64,000 nucleotides of DNA from an uncultured bacterium. Its GTDB lineage: Bacteria; Cloacimonadota; Cloacimonadia; Cloacimonadales; Cloacimonadaceae. Under the pieces are notes generated by a model. It searched no databases. It was not told where the DNA came from and saw nothing but the letters and a program-made list of their open reading frames with translations. A program made the translations under genes and the position numbers. The stretch lies in the NCBI GenBank assembly GCA_938009275.1, contig CALLHY010000063.1, forward strand, positions 27,616 to 91,615, written 5' to 3'. Of this stretch, positions 1-8,976 are shown piece after piece. Position 1 is the first letter of the stretch. Each line of letters begins with the position of its first letter.

Positions 1-129
1 GAGTCGCATTTGGGAAATAAGCCATTCATGTTTATTTTGATAACTTGAATGCTTAGGGTTTATAAAGCAGACGTACTGAGGGTGTTTTGCCAGGTTGTCT
101 GGGCTTAGACTAACAATTTTGTAACTCAT
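1..129 (-). CDS. Left-edge partial protein, possible GNAT acetyltransferase N-terminus
   Basis: An open frame starts at an ATG at 129 and runs off the left edge after 43 codons. A GAGG ribosome site lies five bases upstream of the ATG. The visible protein begins MSYKIVSLSPDNLAKHPQYV and continues with a Cys-Phe-Ile-Asn-Pro-Lys-His stretch and a Glu-Trp-Leu motif. From memory this resembles the N-terminus of small GNAT-family acetyltransferases of the YoaP type, which open with a Val-Thr-x-Asp-Asn-Leu motif followed by a cysteine. No catalytic part lies inside the window, so the family call is tentative. The gene itself is well supported by its start and ribosome site. Confidence 0.5.
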   Translation of the reverse strand, partial: MSYKIVSLSPDNLAKHPQYVCFINPKHSSYQNKHEWLISQMRL

Positions 130-381
130 GATAACCTCAATAACACGTTTATATTATCTAATAGACCTCTAAATCTTGTATGCCAGGTAAAAAGTCAAGC
201 CCAATAATATGTTAACTCATGTAATGGGTGAAGATCATCAACACCAATGCAGTATCAAATCAGATTAGAACGCACCAAGATTATCAATGAAGTGAAGGTG
301 GATCTAACAAATGTTAAAAAAGAGCTTGACAATATATAAGGATTATTAAGGTTTGTATTCATAATGTTATGGAGGCTGGTA

Positions 382-741
382 ATGAACTTAGCGTCTTGTC
401 CAATATGTAAGCACGAGCTGAAGATAAAGGAAGTATGTTGCGAGCGATGCAATGTCACCTATCGGGGTGATTTTGAGAGTAGTTGGCTTGCAGCTTTCAG
501 CGAAAGTCAGCTTGAGTTTATTAAGCTTTTTTTGCTGGTTCAGGGTAATCTGAAAGAAGTGCAGAATCAGCTTGGAATTTCGTATCCCACAGTTAAAAGC
601 AGATTGGCGGACATAATCCGCATAATCACCAAGAAAGAACCTGCCGGAGATAAGGTTAGCGATGTGCTTGCTGATCTGGAAGAGGGTTTTATCAGCGTGG
701 AAGAAGCAATAAACATGATTAACACAAGGAGACAAAAATGA
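382..741 (+). CDS. DUF2089-family protein, putative small zinc-ribbon regulator
   Basis: This 119-residue protein has an N-terminal zinc ribbon (Cys-Pro-Ile-Cys and Cys-Cys-x-x-Cys within the first 25 residues). A helix-turn-helix-like core follows, with the motif LGISYPTVKSRLADII at about residues 65-80, and the C-terminus reads VLADLEEGFISVEEAINMI. This order is typical of the DUF2089 family, usually regarded as DNA-binding regulators. The ATG at 382 is preferred over one at 364 because GGAGG at 371-375 lies six bases before it. Its stop overlaps the start of the next gene by four bases (ATGA), so the two are translationally coupled. The pair probably acts as regulator and effector; that role is inferred. 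Confidence 0.8.
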   Translation: MNLASCPICKHELKIKEVCCERCNVTYRGDFESSWLAAFSESQLEFIKLFLLVQGNLKEVQNQLGISYPTVKSRLADIIRIITKKEPAGDKVSDVLADLEEGFISVEEAINMINTRRQK

Positions 742-2144
742 GTAAAATGAAGCTTCAACAGATTCTTGATTACGAGAGCGTAAGCAAGATAACTATCGAA
801 AACAACCTTGCCCCACTAAGCATTGAAGCATCTCCTCACGGCAAAGTGGAACTGGTTGGTGAACTTGATTTAGTAGAGCCCTTCGAGGAGTTTAGCTGGG
901 AAGATTGCGTAAGCGTGAAGTATAGTGGAGGCACTTTGGACATCGTTTTGGATGAAGTGGAAGGCTTGGAAAGACGTTTTCTGGGTCCCAATCGTTCATA
1001 TATCAAGATTCTGGTGCCAACCGGGCCAGCGTTGGAGGTGGAGATGGAAAATCTACCTGTAAGCTTTTCCGAAGTGCACAACACCCTGGTGGTAAGCAGT
1101 GAGAATGCACCCATCCGTATCCAGGAATGTAATGGGCTTAAGAACGTAAGCAACGAGAATGGCCCAATTAGCATCAAAAATTGCGAAGGTGATCTGCATG
1201 TGGAGGTCGAGAACGGCCCCATGGCTGCTGAGATGATAAGCGGATTAAGGCTTGAGATAAGCTCTGAGAACGGGCCGATAAAGATTCGCGAAGCGAGCTT
1301 TACCAATGTGGATATCGAGAGTGAAAATGGTGTGATTGCCTTCGAAACATTGTTCGTTGAAGACGCGAAGATAAACCTAAAGACCGAGAATGGAATGGTG
1401 CATTTTGTGTTGCCGGATGATATGGATTACGAAATTAGAGCAACAACCGAGATGGGTAAGATTAAATCCCGCTTGTCTCAAGCTATTGTGGAAGATGGTG
1501 ACGAATATGTGGTGCAAAAAGGTGATGGTAGCACAAAGATTACCATCACTACTGAAAATGGTATGATAAAGATTGGCGAAGGTGAGAAGGTTAATCTGGA
1601 GTTCCTAAAAGCTAAGATGGAGCTGTTGATTGAAAGCCTTTCCAAAGTAAACAGCAGCGAAGATATGGAGAAAGTGCACAATCTGTTTGCCAACTTGAGC
1701 GAGTATGTAAGCAACCGCATTGCCAACGTTAAAGAAGCAGGCGTGAAAGAGACTGTTCAGGAACAGCTGGAGAAGCTTAAGAAACTGATAGAAGATTTTG
1801 ACTATCAGGGCGCGAAGGATAAAACCCTTGCCGGTGTGGAAGAGCTTGGGGCTAAGATTAGCGAAGAGCTGCACAAGAATATGGATAAACTGGGCACAAG
1901 GATACACGAAAACATCCAGTTTAGCTCCGGTAAGCGTGGGTTCAAACTTGATGGCTTGGGAGACTATATTAACAAGGTGATCAATTCACCATTGATAAAG
2001 CCATATCTGGGCGGAGAGATGAAAGCCAGGGAGAAGGATGAAGTAGCCGATCGTAGCAGATTGAAGATACTGGAAATGCTGGAAGCAGGCAAGATCACTT
2101 CTGAAGAAGCGGAGCGTTTGTTGAAAGCGATTGGCAAGGAATAA
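738..2144 (+). CDS. DUF4097-type beta-repeat protein with SHOCT-like C-terminus
   Basis: This 468-residue protein has no signal peptide or membrane segment. Residues about 90-280 carry repeated Glu-Asn-Gly-(Pro/Val/Met)-(Ile/Val) motifs spaced about 18-20 residues apart. That is the signature of DUF4097/YvlB-like proteins, which are predicted to form a right-handed beta solenoid. Residues about 290-400 are rich in heptad-like Leu and Lys and probably helical or coiled coil. The C-terminus, ILEMLEAGKITSEEAERLL, is a SHOCT-like helical pair and closely resembles the C-terminus of the protein encoded just upstream. An AAGGAG site lies six bases before the ATG. Relatives in Bacillus take part in envelope stress responses; a similar role here is only a guess. 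Confidence 0.75.
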   Translation: MSKMKLQQILDYESVSKITIENNLAPLSIEASPHGKVELVGELDLVEPFEEFSWEDCVSVKYSGGTLDIVLDEVEGLERRFLGPNRSYIKILVPTGPALEVEMENLPVSFSEVHNTLVVSSENAPIRIQECNGLKNVSNENGPISIKNCEGDLHVEVENGPMAAEMISGLRLEISSENGPIKIREASFTNVDIESENGVIAFETLFVEDAKINLKTENGMVHFVLPDDMDYEIRATTEMGKIKSRLSQAIVEDGDEYVVQKGDGSTKITITTENGMIKIGEGEKVNLEFLKAKMELLIESLSKVNSSEDMEKVHNLFANLSEYVSNRIANVKEAGVKETVQEQLEKLKKLIEDFDYQGAKDKTLAGVEELGAKISEELHKNMDKLGTRIHENIQFSSGKRGFKLDGLGDYINKVINSPLIKPYLGGEMKAREKDEVADRSRLKILEMLEAGKITSEEAERLLKAIGKE

Positions 2145-2164
2145 TTAATTCCCTGGTAACATTT

Positions 2165-2200
2165 AACAGCGGATGGAACATTGCTTATCCATCCGCTGTT
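2165..2200 (+). terminator. Intrinsic terminator of the DUF2089/DUF4097 operon
   Basis: A perfect 13-bp inverted repeat (AACAGCGGATGGA and its complement) with a 10-base loop is followed by TTTT on the plus strand. It sits 20 bases after the stop at 2144 and before the convergent gene ending at 2223, so it may also stop transcription from the other side. Confidence 0.8.
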
Positions 2201-2222
2201 TTCGTGTTTATCAAAATACAAA

Positions 2223-3251
2223 TTACAATGGCAAAGAAACGCGTTTACCTGTCTTTGCAGAGCGGTAGATGGCCTGTATGATCTCCACAGACTTGCGACC
2301 ATCGCGACCGTCAGTAGCAGGCACGCCTTTGTTAAGAAGAACATCCACTACATTACGGTAGTATGGGTTGTGTCCAAAGCCATATACATTTGGCGGTGAG
2401 TAGTTAGTGTCCAATGCAATTCTATCGTCATCGTCGTAGTCTTCAAATTCCCATTTCTCGATTTTGTTAACGGCTACACCGCCAACTTTTACAGTTCCTT
2501 TTTCACCAATTATTGTGATAGAGCCCTCGAAGTTCTTTGGATAGGTTAGCATAGTAACATTAAGAGTGGCAATGATACCGCTACGGAAGTGAAGGATGGC
2601 GCAACCAGTATCTTCTGCTTCAATGCGTCGGGCTTGAGTTGCTGTATAGGCCATCACGCTGTTTACATTGCCGAGTAACCAATAAATTGCGTCAACATAG
2701 TGGCTGGCTTGATTCATGAATGCACCACCATCAAACTCCCAGGTACCACGCCATTTCTCGGCGTCGTAATAAGCTTGAGGGCGTTGCCAGAAAACATTAG
2801 ATTGGGCAATATAGATACGGCCGAAGCGGTCTTTATCTATGGCGCGTTTGAGCAGTTGCATGGTTGAATTAAGGCGATTTTGCTTAACCACAAACAGCTT
2901 AACTTTATTGGCATCACATGCTTGAATCAGCTTGTCTGCGCCTTCGATATTGATGGACATGGGCTTTTCGGTTAATACGTTTATCTTGTGATTTGCAACG
3001 TCTATGCCCATTTGCGGGTGCATCCCGCTGGGGGTGCAGATGGAGACCGCATCCAGATTCTCCTTTTCCAGCATTTCAATGTAGTCGGAGTATAGATTCT
3101 TGATGCCATATTGTTCAGAAACAGCTTGTAGCTTTTCAGGTATGATGTCTGCGGCAGCTACAAAATCTGCTTCAGGTATTTGAGAAACTGCATCAAGGTG
3201 GTTCTTTGATATCCTTCCACATCCGATGATGCCAAGACGAACTTTTTTCAT
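2223..3251 (-). CDS. Gfo/Idh/MocA oxidoreductase, likely UDP-sugar 3-dehydrogenase (WbpB/WlbA-like)
   Basis: This 342-residue protein starts with a Rossmann NAD-binding fold (GIIGCGRISKNH, residues 7-18), followed by the EKP motif (TEKPMS, about residue 95). The central region has VKQNRLNSTMQLLKRA, then KWRGTWEFDGGAFMNQASHY with the typical catalytic histidine. These stretches match the subgroup that oxidises UDP-N-acetylglucosaminuronic acid at C3 in the route to 2,3-diamino sugar acids. That substrate is inferred from family knowledge. It is the last gene of a minus-strand polysaccharide block and lies 15 bases after the GT2 gene. A sugar-modifying step for a surface glycan fits the context well. 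Confidence 0.8.
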   Translation of the reverse strand: MKKVRLGIIGCGRISKNHLDAVSQIPEADFVAAADIIPEKLQAVSEQYGIKNLYSDYIEMLEKENLDAVSICTPSGMHPQMGIDVANHKINVLTEKPMSINIEGADKLIQACDANKVKLFVVKQNRLNSTMQLLKRAIDKDRFGRIYIAQSNVFWQRPQAYYDAEKWRGTWEFDGGAFMNQASHYVDAIYWLLGNVNSVMAYTATQARRIEAEDTGCAILHFRSGIIATLNVTMLTYPKNFEGSITIIGEKGTVKVGGVAVNKIEKWEFEDYDDDDRIALDTNYSPPNVYGFGHNPYYRNVVDVLLNKGVPATDGRDGRKSVEIIQAIYRSAKTGKRVSLPL

Positions 3252-3266
3252 AATATTCTCCTGATC

Positions 3267-4409
3267 CTATCTGATCGGTTTCCAAAAACCGAAGTTACTT
3301 CTATTGAAAACGTAATTAACAAATGCGACTAGGGATGAATAGATCATGGCAACTATGTAGGCAGCAATCCCCGTGAATGGTATGCGTACGTTTCGTTTCT
3401 GCATGAATAATCCAAGCATCCCAAGGCTATAAACCATTAACTGCATGATAAAAACGATGCAGTAGAAGGTTATCCCGGACAGTAGGAGAGAACTTATCAA
3501 TCCTGTCAATACAAAAACAAAGAACAACCAACGAATAAGCTTATGAGAAACTAGCAGAAAACTAATAAGTGGAAACCGGAATGGATTGAGTAGTGTTGCA
3601 TTTCTGGACAGCGCAAACCATTCCTGGGTAATAATTCTGATCTTTCTCGAGATTTCTTCGCTAGCCTTCTGAGTTTCATCTTCCGTAACAATGGCTTTTG
3701 GCTCATAGGCAACCAGGGCGTGGTTTCTAAGGACTATCAGGGTGCGTTCGAAATCATCTGCAGATTGCAGGTCGATTGGGGTGAAGAATTCCCTTTTGAT
3801 GAGAAAAAGAGCACCATTAGCGCAAATCACACTTCTAAACTTGCTGTCCATAACCTTCAGGAAAGTTTCATAACGCCAGTATAGTCCTTCACCGGATTGC
3901 TGATTCCCCTTTTTTTGTAACCTAAGCTCTCCTGTAACCATCCCAAGTTTGGGGTTGGATTGCATTCTCTGTACCAATAAACTGACTGAGTTGGGCTCAA
4001 ATATGCTGTTCGCATCAGTAGAAAGAACATAGTCACAATTCAGGCCAGGCAATACCATGTTATGTGCCGATTGCTTGCCACGACGCGGTCTTTGGATAAC
4101 GAGTTCTACATTGTAGTTTGTATATCGGCTTACAATCTCATTAGTTGCATCGGTAGAGTTATCTGAAATCACGATCATTTTAATCTTGTCCTTGGGGTAA
4201 TCCAAAGATAAGAAAGATTCAATCTTCTCTCCAATAACCTTTTCTTCGTTGTAAGCTGCACATAGTACAATAATAGTGGGGAAGTTGCTAATGGTCTTTG
4301 TGGGTGGAATAGACTTAAACAGGTTTATCAAATATAAAACCAGCCCATACCCAATCATATGATAGGCCAGCACTAACCACGATACCCAAAAAATGATAAG
4401 AAATAGCAT
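3267..4409 (-). CDS. Membrane glycosyltransferase family 2
   Basis: The 380-residue protein has an N-terminal membrane helix (residues 1-27) and a GT-A catalytic domain, then about three hydrophobic segments after residue 280. Visible GT2 motifs are AAYNEEKVIGEKIESFL (about 50-66), SDNSTD, STDANSIF (the DxD-like metal site), SADDFERT, and RIITQEW in the place of the Q-x-x-R-W motif. The layout is like processive or membrane-bound polysaccharide synthases and lipid-linked sugar transferases. The gene lies between a GT4 gene and a nucleotide-sugar dehydrogenase gene on the same strand. It probably extends or starts a surface polysaccharide at the inner membrane. Donor and acceptor cannot be read from the sequence. 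Confidence 0.82.
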   Translation of the reverse strand: MLFLIIFWVSWLVLAYHMIGYGLVLYLINLFKSIPPTKTISNFPTIIVLCAAYNEEKVIGEKIESFLSLDYPKDKIKMIVISDNSTDATNEIVSRYTNYNVELVIQRPRRGKQSAHNMVLPGLNCDYVLSTDANSIFEPNSVSLLVQRMQSNPKLGMVTGELRLQKKGNQQSGEGLYWRYETFLKVMDSKFRSVICANGALFLIKREFFTPIDLQSADDFERTLIVLRNHALVAYEPKAIVTEDETQKASEEISRKIRIITQEWFALSRNATLLNPFRFPLISFLLVSHKLIRWLFFVFVLTGLISSLLLSGITFYCIVFIMQLMVYSLGMLGLFMQKRNVRIPFTGIAAYIVAMIYSSLVAFVNYVFNRSNFGFWKPIR

Positions 4410-4418
4410 TATAAACCT

Positions 4419-5543
4419 CTATTGACGCAATAGCTGTGTGTAAACACCAAGAAGGATTTCTTCCTGTGATTCCCAGCTATACTTTTCATGAACCAGTTTG
4501 CGTCCATTTAGCCCCATCTGGATGGCAGTATCAGGATTGGACAGCAATGAGTTTATAGCAGTTGATATGGCTTGAACATCCTCTGGATCAACGCATACTC
4601 CACAGTTTTGCTGTTGAATAGTCTCGTTATAAATGGGGAAATCAGAAACCAGAACGCAGGTTGCTCCAGCCATGTATTCAAAAACCTTGGTGGACAGGCT
4701 GTTTATGTGATTTGGCTCTGGCTTGAAAAGCATAACACCAATATAAGAAGCTGATATCAGCCTAACAGCTTCTTCTCTATTTATATATCCGTATTCTATA
4801 ACCTTGCTCCATGCAGGCAGTTTGCTAAGTTCATCACGATATGAACTTGGTTCGTATGAACCAGCAAGATGAAGAGTGCAAGAAATACCCTTAATGGCTT
4901 CCAATAGCTTGGAGATTCCTCTTTTTTCTGTGATGTTGCCAACATAGCACAGGCTTGCTGGTTGTTTTACTTGGTTTTCCAATATGCTTGTAAGCCACTC
5001 ACTCTTCATAGGGTAGTTACATACCACGTAAGTATTTGGGTTTATAATGCCAAATCGCTTGGCATGATATTCCGTTACCGTAACAACAGCATCCACTCTT
5101 CTGGTCACCAGGTTTTCCAATCTACTTATGGCCTCTGATAGAAGCCATCTTGAACACTTGGGGAGATAGTCTTTATGCAGAATATCATCTTTGTAACATT
5201 CATGAGCATCGTAAATAACCACTGCATTAGTTATGAGCTTCAAAACAAGGCCAACCGGTAACAACTCAGGGTCATGAAAGTGGTATATGTCAGCTCGTTT
5301 AGCAATAGCAGCAGATAACAATTTTAAGGGAGCAATGAGCATGCGCTTTAAACGGGTGGAGAATTGCCCCAAGTCCTGTATTGCCACTCCGGATTTATAC
5401 TCATTCCCTTTACCATCTGCAACTATCAAACTTACCTTATAACCCGCCTTAGCGAGGCTTACGCATTCCTTGTAAAACACACGCACATCAGTACGGACAT
5501 GTACGGTTGTGAGGTGGCAAACTTTTATCTTATCTCTTAGCAT
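4419..5543 (-). CDS. Glycosyltransferase family 4
   Basis: This 374-residue protein has the two-domain GT-B layout. The N-terminal half contains VCHLTTVHVRTDVRVFYKE and YHFHDPELLPVG. The C-terminal half contains SLCYVGNITEKRGISKLLEA and the family signature KPEPNHINSLSTKVFEYMAG, with the Glu that contacts the nucleotide-sugar donor. The ATG at 5543 is chosen over an earlier one at 5582 because AAGGA at 5552-5556 lies eight bases upstream and the protein then begins MLRDKIKVCH, the natural start of the first beta strand. The gene overlaps the preceding glycosyltransferase gene by 14 bases, which indicates coupled translation within the polysaccharide operon. Confidence 0.85.
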   Translation of the reverse strand: MLRDKIKVCHLTTVHVRTDVRVFYKECVSLAKAGYKVSLIVADGKGNEYKSGVAIQDLGQFSTRLKRMLIAPLKLLSAAIAKRADIYHFHDPELLPVGLVLKLITNAVVIYDAHECYKDDILHKDYLPKCSRWLLSEAISRLENLVTRRVDAVVTVTEYHAKRFGIINPNTYVVCNYPMKSEWLTSILENQVKQPASLCYVGNITEKRGISKLLEAIKGISCTLHLAGSYEPSSYRDELSKLPAWSKVIEYGYINREEAVRLISASYIGVMLFKPEPNHINSLSTKVFEYMAGATCVLVSDFPIYNETIQQQNCGVCVDPEDVQAISTAINSLLSNPDTAIQMGLNGRKLVHEKYSWESQEEILLGVYTQLLRQ

Positions 5544-6699
5544 CCAAGCATTCCTTATATAGCATAATAGTCCGATTAGCAACGTTATCCATGGAAAACC
5601 TATCTTCAGCTATTTTCCGCAATATTGCGGGATTATAACTTGCCCATTTATTCATCATCGTGATGATGCCTTCAGCAAGTGCCTCAACATCATTAGGTTT
5701 AACCAATATGCCAATTTCGTCTGTGATGATATCTTCAGCACCGCCATTATAAGTGCTTAAAACTGGTAGTCCTGCAGCAAGGGCTTCTACCATCACTATG
5801 CCAAAACTCTCGATGAAACTGGGGTGAATCATAAAGTCATGCTGGCTCATTAGTGAAGCTACTTTATCGGCTTTCTTCTCGCCATGAAACTTAACATGGT
5901 TATCAATACCCAAGCTTCGGCATAAAGCCTTCAGGTTATCTTTTTCATTGCCATCGCCCACAATGCTTAATTCAAGTTTCATGCCCCGGTGCATCAATAC
6001 TGCCATCGCATGTAGCAGTATGTGTACTCCTTTGTGCTTAATGAGGTATCCAACATAGATTGCTTTTTGCGGAGAAGTGCCAGCTAGTCTAAGGGAAAAC
6101 CGGCTGAAGTCAACACCATTTGGAATAACAACGATGTTACTAAGTGTATTACAGAAATCCTTGATAATGCCAGCACTGAAACTTGAAACACATATCACAC
6201 GCATTGCAGTATGGTATGCAAACAGCATTTGCTTACCAATCAGCTTTTTGTTCAGAAAGTCACGCAGTTTAGCTTGATGCTCGGTTATTACCAAGGGGAT
6301 ACCAGTCTCTCTGGATATCAGCGCCGCTGCAATTCCATCTGGAGTACCGAAATTGGCGTGAATGATATCAGGCTTCCATTGTTTTATCAATCTGTTTACT
6401 GTGGTTCGCAGCATCAAATACTCAAGCAGTGGAATAAGAGATTGAAGGATGTTCCTGGGAACAACAATAAATCTTGGCCTAAGCACAGTTATCTGCCTTG
6501 CTCCAAGGCTAACAACCTCTTTATTGGGTATCCTTACTGCTCTATTTCCTCGCCAGGAACTAAGGAACAAAGGAACTGGAGCAATTACTATAACATCCAC
6601 TTCGTTTGGGAAAGCAGCTATATTTTTTAGGACAAAGTTACCCTTGTTAGGCTCTACTGGATTGGGAAAGACGCTATTGATAAACAACACTTTAATCAT
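5530..6699 (-). CDS. Glycosyltransferase family 4
   Basis: The 389-residue product opens with KVLFINSVFPNPVEPNKGNF, a typical GT4 N-terminus with the Gly-Asn-Phe loop. It continues with IIHANFGTPDGIAA and then VIPNGVDFSRF at the domain junction. The donor-binding half has AIYVGYLIKHKGVHILLHA and PSFIESFGIVMVEALAAGLP, where the E-x7-E pair is complete. The start overlaps the end of the flippase gene by four bases and the end overlaps the next GT4 gene, so three genes are tightly coupled. It probably transfers a hexose to a lipid-linked oligosaccharide on the cytoplasmic face; the sugar is unknown. Confidence 0.87.
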   Translation of the reverse strand: MIKVLFINSVFPNPVEPNKGNFVLKNIAAFPNEVDVIVIAPVPLFLSSWRGNRAVRIPNKEVVSLGARQITVLRPRFIVVPRNILQSLIPLLEYLMLRTTVNRLIKQWKPDIIHANFGTPDGIAAALISRETGIPLVITEHQAKLRDFLNKKLIGKQMLFAYHTAMRVICVSSFSAGIIKDFCNTLSNIVVIPNGVDFSRFSLRLAGTSPQKAIYVGYLIKHKGVHILLHAMAVLMHRGMKLELSIVGDGNEKDNLKALCRSLGIDNHVKFHGEKKADKVASLMSQHDFMIHPSFIESFGIVMVEALAAGLPVLSTYNGGAEDIITDEIGILVKPNDVEALAEGIITMMNKWASYNPAILRKIAEDRFSMDNVANRTIMLYKECLDAKR

Positions 6700-8030
6700 G
6701 AAGCTTTACCTAAGGTGCGATGAACCAAACTTAGAATCATATCGCGTATCTGGGAAAAGTCTTCTTTTTTCATAAATAGCTGATTGATACTCTGTCCTTT
6801 ATGTGTTCCGAAGTACCAGATCATAAGAATAATAACCCACAAAGGATAAACGATAGAAGAACTTAATGCCGCACCAAACATTCCAAAACGGGGAATGAAG
6901 AAATAGGCCAGGATGGTTTTTAACGCGGTGCATACAGCCGGAGCATACACGGTAAACATTGGGAATCCTTTGCTCCACAAAAATGTGTTGAACAAACCAC
7001 CCAGGGTGATGCCTAGTATTGCTGGGCTAAGGTAAAGGAACACATAATATGCATTGGTGTATTCTGCTGAATAAAGCAGTCTTATTACTGGCAACCCGAT
7101 GATAGCCATTCCCAATATGCAAACAATATCAAAAAGAAGCATCACAACAAATATCTTGCGTAGGATCATCAGGGAAGTGGCATCGTCTTTGAGGCCAGAA
7201 AACTTGTTTAAAAGTACAACTCCAATCATGTTGGCTGTCATGTTGATCATATCCAGGAAGTTTATAGCTAGAGTATATACCCCTAACTGTCTGAAGTCTC
7301 CCAATTGCTTAAGCAGTATTACGTCCACCCGAATCATGAGGATCATCATATACTCAGAGAGAAATGCCTTATAACCCAATGAGTAAGACTTAGCTATCAC
7401 CTTGCCATTCCAGGCAAACTTATAATGGAGTTTACTGGTAATTCTGAAATGCAGATACAAACAAACGATAGCCATTATCGTCACATTAATGAGGAAGCTG
7501 CCCTCCATCCTAAAGTGCAGAGGAAGTAGCCAGAATACTGGCACTAAAACCAACATGAATAATACGGTAGGCAAAATAAGGCTTATTGAATAGTCTTTAA
7601 TATGATTCATTCCAATCAGGATGAATTTCTGTCTGGTATAGAGCTGAAAGAGGGCGATATACGTTGCTAATGCCAGTATGACGAGACTGGAATATCCTGA
7701 TATCTTGTTTCCCAAAATCAGATATCCGAAGCTATTCATCAGCATAACCGAAACTAGTAAGCTAATAGCGAAGAAAACCAATGTGAAGCTATATAGGATA
7801 TTGGGGCTTGTTTTATCATGTTGAAGACTATACACAAAGGACTTGGAAATGCCAAGATCAAGAAGCATCCACACTATGGAATTTATAGTGAACAGATAGA
7901 CATACATACCCCTGAGTTCTGGTCCCAGATAACGGGCGAGAAACCAATTTACTACAAATGCTGCAGCCATAGTTACCACTTGACTGCTAGTAGTGAATGC
8001 AAGGTTTTTCTTTAGATTTATTTCATTCAT
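6696..8030 (-). CDS. Polysaccharide flippase of the MOP superfamily (Wzx-like)
   Basis: The 444-residue protein is hydrophobic throughout, with about twelve predicted membrane segments. It has the usual N-terminus of Wzx-type transporters: a short polar lead, then SQVVTMAAAFVVNWFLARYLGPELRGMYVYLF. The Arg-Tyr-Leu-Gly-Pro motif at about residue 33 is widely conserved in polysaccharide and O-antigen flippases. It lies upstream of, and overlaps by four bases, the two GT4 genes, which supports a role in moving lipid-linked glycan units across the inner membrane. The ribosome site before the ATG is weak (AAGAA). No Wzy-type polymerase is recognisable in the window. Confidence 0.85.
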   Translation of the reverse strand: MNEINLKKNLAFTTSSQVVTMAAAFVVNWFLARYLGPELRGMYVYLFTINSIVWMLLDLGISKSFVYSLQHDKTSPNILYSFTLVFFAISLLVSVMLMNSFGYLILGNKISGYSSLVILALATYIALFQLYTRQKFILIGMNHIKDYSISLILPTVLFMLVLVPVFWLLPLHFRMEGSFLINVTIMAIVCLYLHFRITSKLHYKFAWNGKVIAKSYSLGYKAFLSEYMMILMIRVDVILLKQLGDFRQLGVYTLAINFLDMINMTANMIGVVLLNKFSGLKDDATSLMILRKIFVVMLLFDIVCILGMAIIGLPVIRLLYSAEYTNAYYVFLYLSPAILGITLGGLFNTFLWSKGFPMFTVYAPAVCTALKTILAYFFIPRFGMFGAALSSSIVYPLWVIILMIWYFGTHKGQSINQLFMKKEDFSQIRDMILSLVHRTLGKAS

Positions 8031-8060
8031 ACAATTCTTGAACAGGCTTTGTGCTTAATA

Positions 8061-8975
8061 TCAGGATGAAGCCTTTATGGCTTGTGGTAAAAGAACCTTT
8101 CTTGTGTTTAACACTATTATGCCGCATACAATCAATGCGACCCCCACAAGCTGCTCCCACCCGAGAGTTTCACCTAAGAATAGATAAGCCAACAGGTATG
8201 CTAGTGCGGGCTTTAAAAAGAAATAGGTAGATGCTGTACCGGCTTTCATTAGCTTCATACCCTGAAAATAAAGCAAGTATGCTACTCCAGTAATAATGAT
8301 TCCAAGATAACTCATTAATAATATGTTGCGAGTGGTTAAATGGAAGATGAACTGCTTGCCAACGACCCAATTTATCACCAATAAACACACCCCTCCAAAC
8401 AAGAATGAAAGCGCATTGGTTAGCGTATTCCCATATTGATAAACGGCAGATTTGGTAAGTACAGTCCATAAACCAAAACTGAGAGTCGCCAGGATGGCGA
8501 AGATTATGCCTATTCTAACATTTGCATAAGCAGGATTACTAAAGTCATGCTCTTGGAAAATTATGAATAGTAGACCCAATAGCCCCATAACTGTACTGAT
8601 AACCTGTCTCGTGCTAAGCTTTTCATGAATTATTACCGCTGCGAACAAGCTTACAAACAAGGGGTTCATGCTGATTATCACTGCGCTGAGAGATGCCTTT
8701 CCGTAATATATAGATAATTGTAAAAGCAGCATACTTACACATACATTTAGGATTCCTAAACTACCTGTGTGAAGTATGCTGCTTAATCTAATACTTTGTT
8801 TACTTGTCCTTACCTTGTTTATCGCGAAAGGTAACAGGATCAATCCACCTATCACAAATCTCCAGGCGGTTACTGTGAAGGGGTCTATTCCAACTCCAAC
8901 CAGCTTTCCTGTGATCTCCAGGCTTGACCATATCACAATCGCCAATAAACAGAGCAAGTGACTTCGTAAGTTCAA
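8061..8975 (-). CDS. EamA/DMT-family transporter
   Basis: The protein has 304 residues and ten predicted membrane segments arranged as two EamA repeats. The first begins LLCLLAIVIWSSLEITGKLVG and the second is around IGIIFAILATLSFGLWTVLTKSA. Conserved family motifs include FTVTAWRFVIGGLILLP near residue 40 and LGETLGWEQLVGVALIVCGI near residue 270. The start is TTG at 8975, right after the stop of the upstream secreted-protein gene, and no in-frame ATG lies near. DMT proteins export amino acids, drugs or nucleotide sugars. The position next to a glycan block allows a link with polysaccharide export, but the substrate is unknown. Confidence 0.85.
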   Translation of the reverse strand: MNLRSHLLCLLAIVIWSSLEITGKLVGVGIDPFTVTAWRFVIGGLILLPFAINKVRTSKQSIRLSSILHTGSLGILNVCVSMLLLQLSIYYGKASLSAVIISMNPLFVSLFAAVIIHEKLSTRQVISTVMGLLGLLFIIFQEHDFSNPAYANVRIGIIFAILATLSFGLWTVLTKSAVYQYGNTLTNALSFLFGGVCLLVINWVVGKQFIFHLTTRNILLMSYLGIIITGVAYLLYFQGMKLMKAGTASTYFFLKPALAYLLAYLFLGETLGWEQLVGVALIVCGIIVLNTRKVLLPQAIKASS

Positions 8976-8976
8976 T

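Noticed and set aside
326..360. TTGACA box before the DUF2089 gene as a promoter
   Set aside because: No acceptable -10 box lies 15-19 bases downstream, so the call is not supported.
836..1306. Long open frame opposite the DUF4097 gene
   Set aside because: It is a mirror of the Glu-Asn-Gly-Pro repeat codons and has no ribosome site or recognisable domain.
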